A stretch of DNA of 64,000 nt. Origin: Saccharopolyspora indica. GTDB taxonomy: Bacteria; Actinomycetota; Actinomycetes; Mycobacteriales; Pseudonocardiaceae. The stretch is taken from positions 1-64,000 of the forward strand of contig NZ_JAQGLB010000002.1 of the NCBI RefSeq assembly GCF_027853965.1, written 5' to 3'. The notes under the pieces were generated by a model. The model was not told where the DNA came from and did not search any database. It saw only the letters and a list, made by a program, of their open reading frames with translations. This document shows positions 61,533-64,000 of this stretch, piece after piece; within the stretch, counting starts at the first letter, position 1, and the number at the start of each line of letters is the position of its first letter. A program made the translations under genes and the position numbers.

Positions 61533-62750
61533 TCAGAGCGTCGTCGATCGCCTCGGGCACCAGGTGACGGGCAGTTCGCGCACCCGGTAGAACACGGCGT
61601 TCTCCTCGAACCCCAGCTCCGCCGGTGGAACAGCCAACCGCAGCCCGGGAACGCGGCGCAGCGCGTCGAAGACGACCTGCAGCTCCAGCCGGGCCAGCGA
61701 CTGGCCCAGGCACTGGTGAGCTCCGAACCCGAAAGCGACGTGGTGCCGCGCTTTCCGCCCGACGTCGAGAACGTCCGGCTCCGGAAAGGCCGAGGGATCC
61801 CGGTTCGCGGTGCTCTTCACCGCGATGACGCCCTCGCCCGCCCGGATGAGCTGCCCGCCGATCTCGATGTCGGCGCGCGCGACCCGGCGGGCCTCGGTGT
61901 GCGTGATCGAGAGGTAGCGGAGGAGCTCCTCGACCGCACCGGCGACCAGCGCCGGATCGCTGTTGCGGCGCACCAGCTCCCACTGCTCCGGGTTCGCCAT
62001 CAGCGCGGCGAGCCCCAGCGCGATCGCGGACGCGGTGGTGTCGTGGCCTGCCACCAGCAACAGCTGCCCCGCCACGGCGATCTCCCGCAGCGACATCGCA
62101 CCGGAGGCGTACTGCTCGACGGCCAGCCTGCTGAGCAGGTCGTCCGCCGGCTCGGCGGCCTTGGCCACGACCAAGGACTCCAGGTACGCGTTCAGCTCCT
62201 CGCTGGCGGCCACCGCGAGAGCCGGATCGGCCTGGTCCATGACCAGGGTCTGCGCGACTTCCTGGAAGAAGGCGCGATCGGCATAAGGCACGCCCAGCAA
62301 TTCGCAGATCACCAGCGACGGAACCGGTAGTGCGAACGCTGCCACCAGATCGGCCGGATTCGGGCCATCGAGCATGCCGCTGAGCTGGTCGTCGACGATC
62401 CGCTCGATCCGCGGCAGCAGCCCGGCGATCTTCCGCACCGTGAACTCGGGCGCGAACAACCGCCGCTGCGCGAGGTGCTCCGGCGCGTCCATCTGCATCA
62501 ACGTCCGCATCCGGGAATCGCGCGCCCGGCTCACCGCGTTCGTGTGCGGGAAACCGGGCTGTCCGGGATCGACGCTGACGCGAGGATCAGCGAGCAACGC
62601 CCGCACGTCCGAATAGCGGGTGACTACCCACGGCTCGCTGCCGTCCCACAGCTTCACCCGCGAAACCGGGGCTTCCCGGAATCGGCGGCTCAGCTCCGGC
62701 GGAGGGGCGAAAGGGCACCCCGCGGCTCGGGACATCGGGAACTCGGACAT
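61533..62750 (-). CDS. Cytochrome P450 (CYP105-like)
   Basis: 405 residues, usual for a soluble bacterial P450. I-helix AGHDTTAS (about 223-230), the ExxR-type segment EELLRYLS, and the heme loop HVAFGFGAHQCLGQSLAR (about 335-352). ATG at 62750 has AGGAG upstream. It needs separate ferredoxin and reductase; none is adjacent. An MFS exporter gene lies 16 bases upstream on the same strand, so the two may be cotranscribed. Substrate unknown. Confidence 0.9.
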   Translation of the reverse strand: MSEFPMSRAAGCPFAPPPELSRRFREAPVSRVKLWDGSEPWVVTRYSDVRALLADPRVSVDPGQPGFPHTNAVSRARDSRMRTLMQMDAPEHLAQRRLFAPEFTVRKIAGLLPRIERIVDDQLSGMLDGPNPADLVAAFALPVPSLVICELLGVPYADRAFFQEVAQTLVMDQADPALAVAASEELNAYLESLVVAKAAEPADDLLSRLAVEQYASGAMSLREIAVAGQLLLVAGHDTTASAIALGLAALMANPEQWELVRRNSDPALVAGAVEELLRYLSITHTEARRVARADIEIGGQLIRAGEGVIAVKSTANRDPSAFPEPDVLDVGRKARHHVAFGFGAHQCLGQSLARLELQVVFDALRRVPGLRLAVPPAELGFEENAVFYRVRELPVTWCPRRSTTL

Positions 62751-62766
62751 GAAGTCTCCTTTGGAC

Positions 62767-64000
62767 TCAACTGCGGACGGTGGCACGCGAGCGGGAGGCG
62801 GTCAGCGGAGCGGCGATGAGCGCGGCAGCGGCGAGGATGCCGAAACCGACGGTCAGCGCGGTGGTGTAGCCGTGCACGCTCGCGACGTGGCTGCCTGCGT
62901 CCGGATGGGAGGCAGCGGCGCTGGTCGCGATGCTGTTGAGCAGGGCGGTGCCGAGCGCTGCCCCGATCTGCTGCGCCGCGTTGTAAGCGGCCGAGGCCGC
63001 ACCCACCTCGTGACCGGCGATGCCCGCGGTCGCCAGGCTGGCGGTGGGCGGCAGGACGCAGCCGAGCCCAAGCCCGGTCAGCGCCAGAGCGGGGACCAGG
63101 TGCAGCGCGACGTTCGTGCTCTCCGGAGTCAACAACGTCAGCACGAACATCCCGGCGGCCGCGAGGATGAGCCCGGGCACGATGAGCGCGGCGGGAGCCC
63201 GCCGCTTCCCGGCGATCAGCGTCGAACCGACCACTGCGGCGACGGCGTTGATGATCAGCAGCAGCCCTGTCCGGACCGGCGACCAGCCCAGGACGGTCTG
63301 CGCGTAGTAACTCGTGAACAGGTAGAAGCCGAACATCGCGACGAACATCAGCAGGATCGAGATGAACGCCCCGCCACGAGCGCGATCGCGAACCACGTGG
63401 ATGGGCAACAGCGGACGCGGAACCCGGAGCTCCACGACCACGAACCCGACGAGCAGCAGCGCACCGCAAGCCAGCAGCGCGAGCACCACCGCCGAACCCC
63501 ACCCGCGTGACTCGGCTTCGCTGAACGCGAAGACGACCGAAGCGAAACCCGCGGTGGACAGCACCGCACCGGCGACATCGAGCCGCCCGCTGCTCGGCGG
63601 ATCGCCCTTCGGCACGAACACCGCACCGGCCAGCGCGAGCGCGACCACCGGAACGTTGATGTAGAAGCACCACCGCCAGCCGGCGTGCTCGGTCAGCAAC
63701 CCACCGGCGATGAGGCCGACCGCTGACCCCGCCGCCCCGACCCCGGCGAAAACCCCGAACGCGCGCCCCCGCTCCCGCGATCCGGTGAACGTGCTCGCCA
63801 GCAACGACAAACCAGCCGGAGCGAGCAGAGCGGCGAACGCCCCCTGCAGAGCCCGCGCTCCGAACAGCATCCCGGGGTTGAAAGCGAGACCACCGAGCGC
63901 GGACGCGACGCCGAACCCGACCAGCCCGACGACGAAACCGCGCCGGTGCCCCAAGACACCGCTCACCCGCCCACCGATCAACAACAACCCGCCGAACGCC
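62767..64000 (-). CDS. MFS drug exporter of the EmrB/QacA type, truncated by the window
   Basis: About 410 residues are visible; the 5' end lies beyond 64000. Seen: the loop GGRVSGVLGHRRGFVVG, then ALQGAFAALLAPAGLSLLAS, SRERGRAFGVFAGVGAAGSA (motif C region) and GWRWCFYINVPV, all typical of 14-helix DHA2 proton antiporters. It is upstream of the P450 on the same strand. Probably exports a drug-like compound. Confidence 0.88.
   Translation of the reverse strand, partial: AFGGLLLIGGRVSGVLGHRRGFVVGLVGFGVASALGGLAFNPGMLFGARALQGAFAALLAPAGLSLLASTFTGSRERGRAFGVFAGVGAAGSAVGLIAGGLLTEHAGWRWCFYINVPVVALALAGAVFVPKGDPPSSGRLDVAGAVLSTAGFASVVFAFSEAESRGWGSAVVLALLACGALLLVGFVVVELRVPRPLLPIHVVRDRARGGAFISILLMFVAMFGFYLFTSYYAQTVLGWSPVRTGLLLIINAVAAVVGSTLIAGKRRAPAALIVPGLILAAAGMFVLTLLTPESTNVALHLVPALALTGLGLGCVLPPTASLATAGIAGHEVGAASAAYNAAQQIGAALGTALLNSIATSAAASHPDAGSHVASVHGYTTALTVGFGILAAAALIAAPLTASRSRATVRS

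Overview
The window is a GC-rich chromosome segment from a high-GC actinomycete. Codons end in G or C, many genes start with GTG, and genes are packed on both strands. The one-polypeptide 2-oxoglutarate enzyme (kgd) followed by a DUF6104-type small gene, a type VII secretion substrate locus, an SSI-type protease inhibitor and a hut operon containing an M20 hydrolase together point to the Pseudonocardiales. Saccharopolyspora is my best guess (inference, not tested). The content is core metabolism plus ordinary accessory genes. I see no prophage, insertion sequence, CRISPR array, rRNA or tRNA.

Layout: 1-3810 histidine utilisation (M20 hydrolase, hutF, hutI). 3855-9696 a membrane protein, an MDR oxidoreductase, a divergent LysR/DoxX pair, a Gre-type factor, a DUF1028 protein and a second LysR, which ends the coupled tdh-kbl-lysR operon (9696-11920). 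12186-13551 an ABM protein and a DHFR-like reductase. 13838-17951 kgd and its small partner. 18534-24880 a fused ABC exporter, an ABC-2 type transporter pair and a zinc-ribbon-like protein. 25462-28394 ald and a PucR regulator. 28511-30504 a tandem glycine riboswitch, gcvH and sdaA. 30616-35732 SMR/SDR/TetR, two DUF202 proteins, an SSI inhibitor, an MHS transporter and a VOC protein. 35899-42914 fatty-acid genes (fadD, MerR, CoA racemase, acyl-CoA dehydrogenase). 42977-44962 a phosphatase-like protein and an MpaB-type oxygenase. 45138-48005 a type VII substrate operon. 48591-52632 glcDEF. 52747-55679 HIT, a small membrane protein, and a MerR/hydrolase pair. 55693-56191 a P450 relic. 56525-59967 fadA-fadB. 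60002-64000 a frameshifted MFS gene, an intact P450 and a truncated MFS drug exporter.

The most unusual feature is a dispersed 24-bp repeat. I count 46 clear copies plus about five decayed ones, in 20 intergenic clusters of one to four. Its core is GGGAACYTTCCTGTCA preceded by an arm GCGAGSAN. Copies in a cluster nearly always share one orientation and are often about 41 bp apart. They sit just downstream of genes, beyond the hairpin terminator where one exists, and never inside a confident gene except where they touch a stop codon. The repeat also creates many phantom reading frames (peptides such as MGTFLS, HGNLPV, RKVPMLA, GRFPCS). I know of no description of it, but I cannot search.

A second signal is a shared 21-bp operator, TGTNACA-N7-TGTNACA, in front of the MerR gene beside fadD, the acyl-CoA racemase gene and fadA-fadB. 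It suggests one fatty-acid catabolism regulon. A third is a duplicated, diverged copy of the 3' end and terminator of fadB on the far side of the frameshifted MFS gene.
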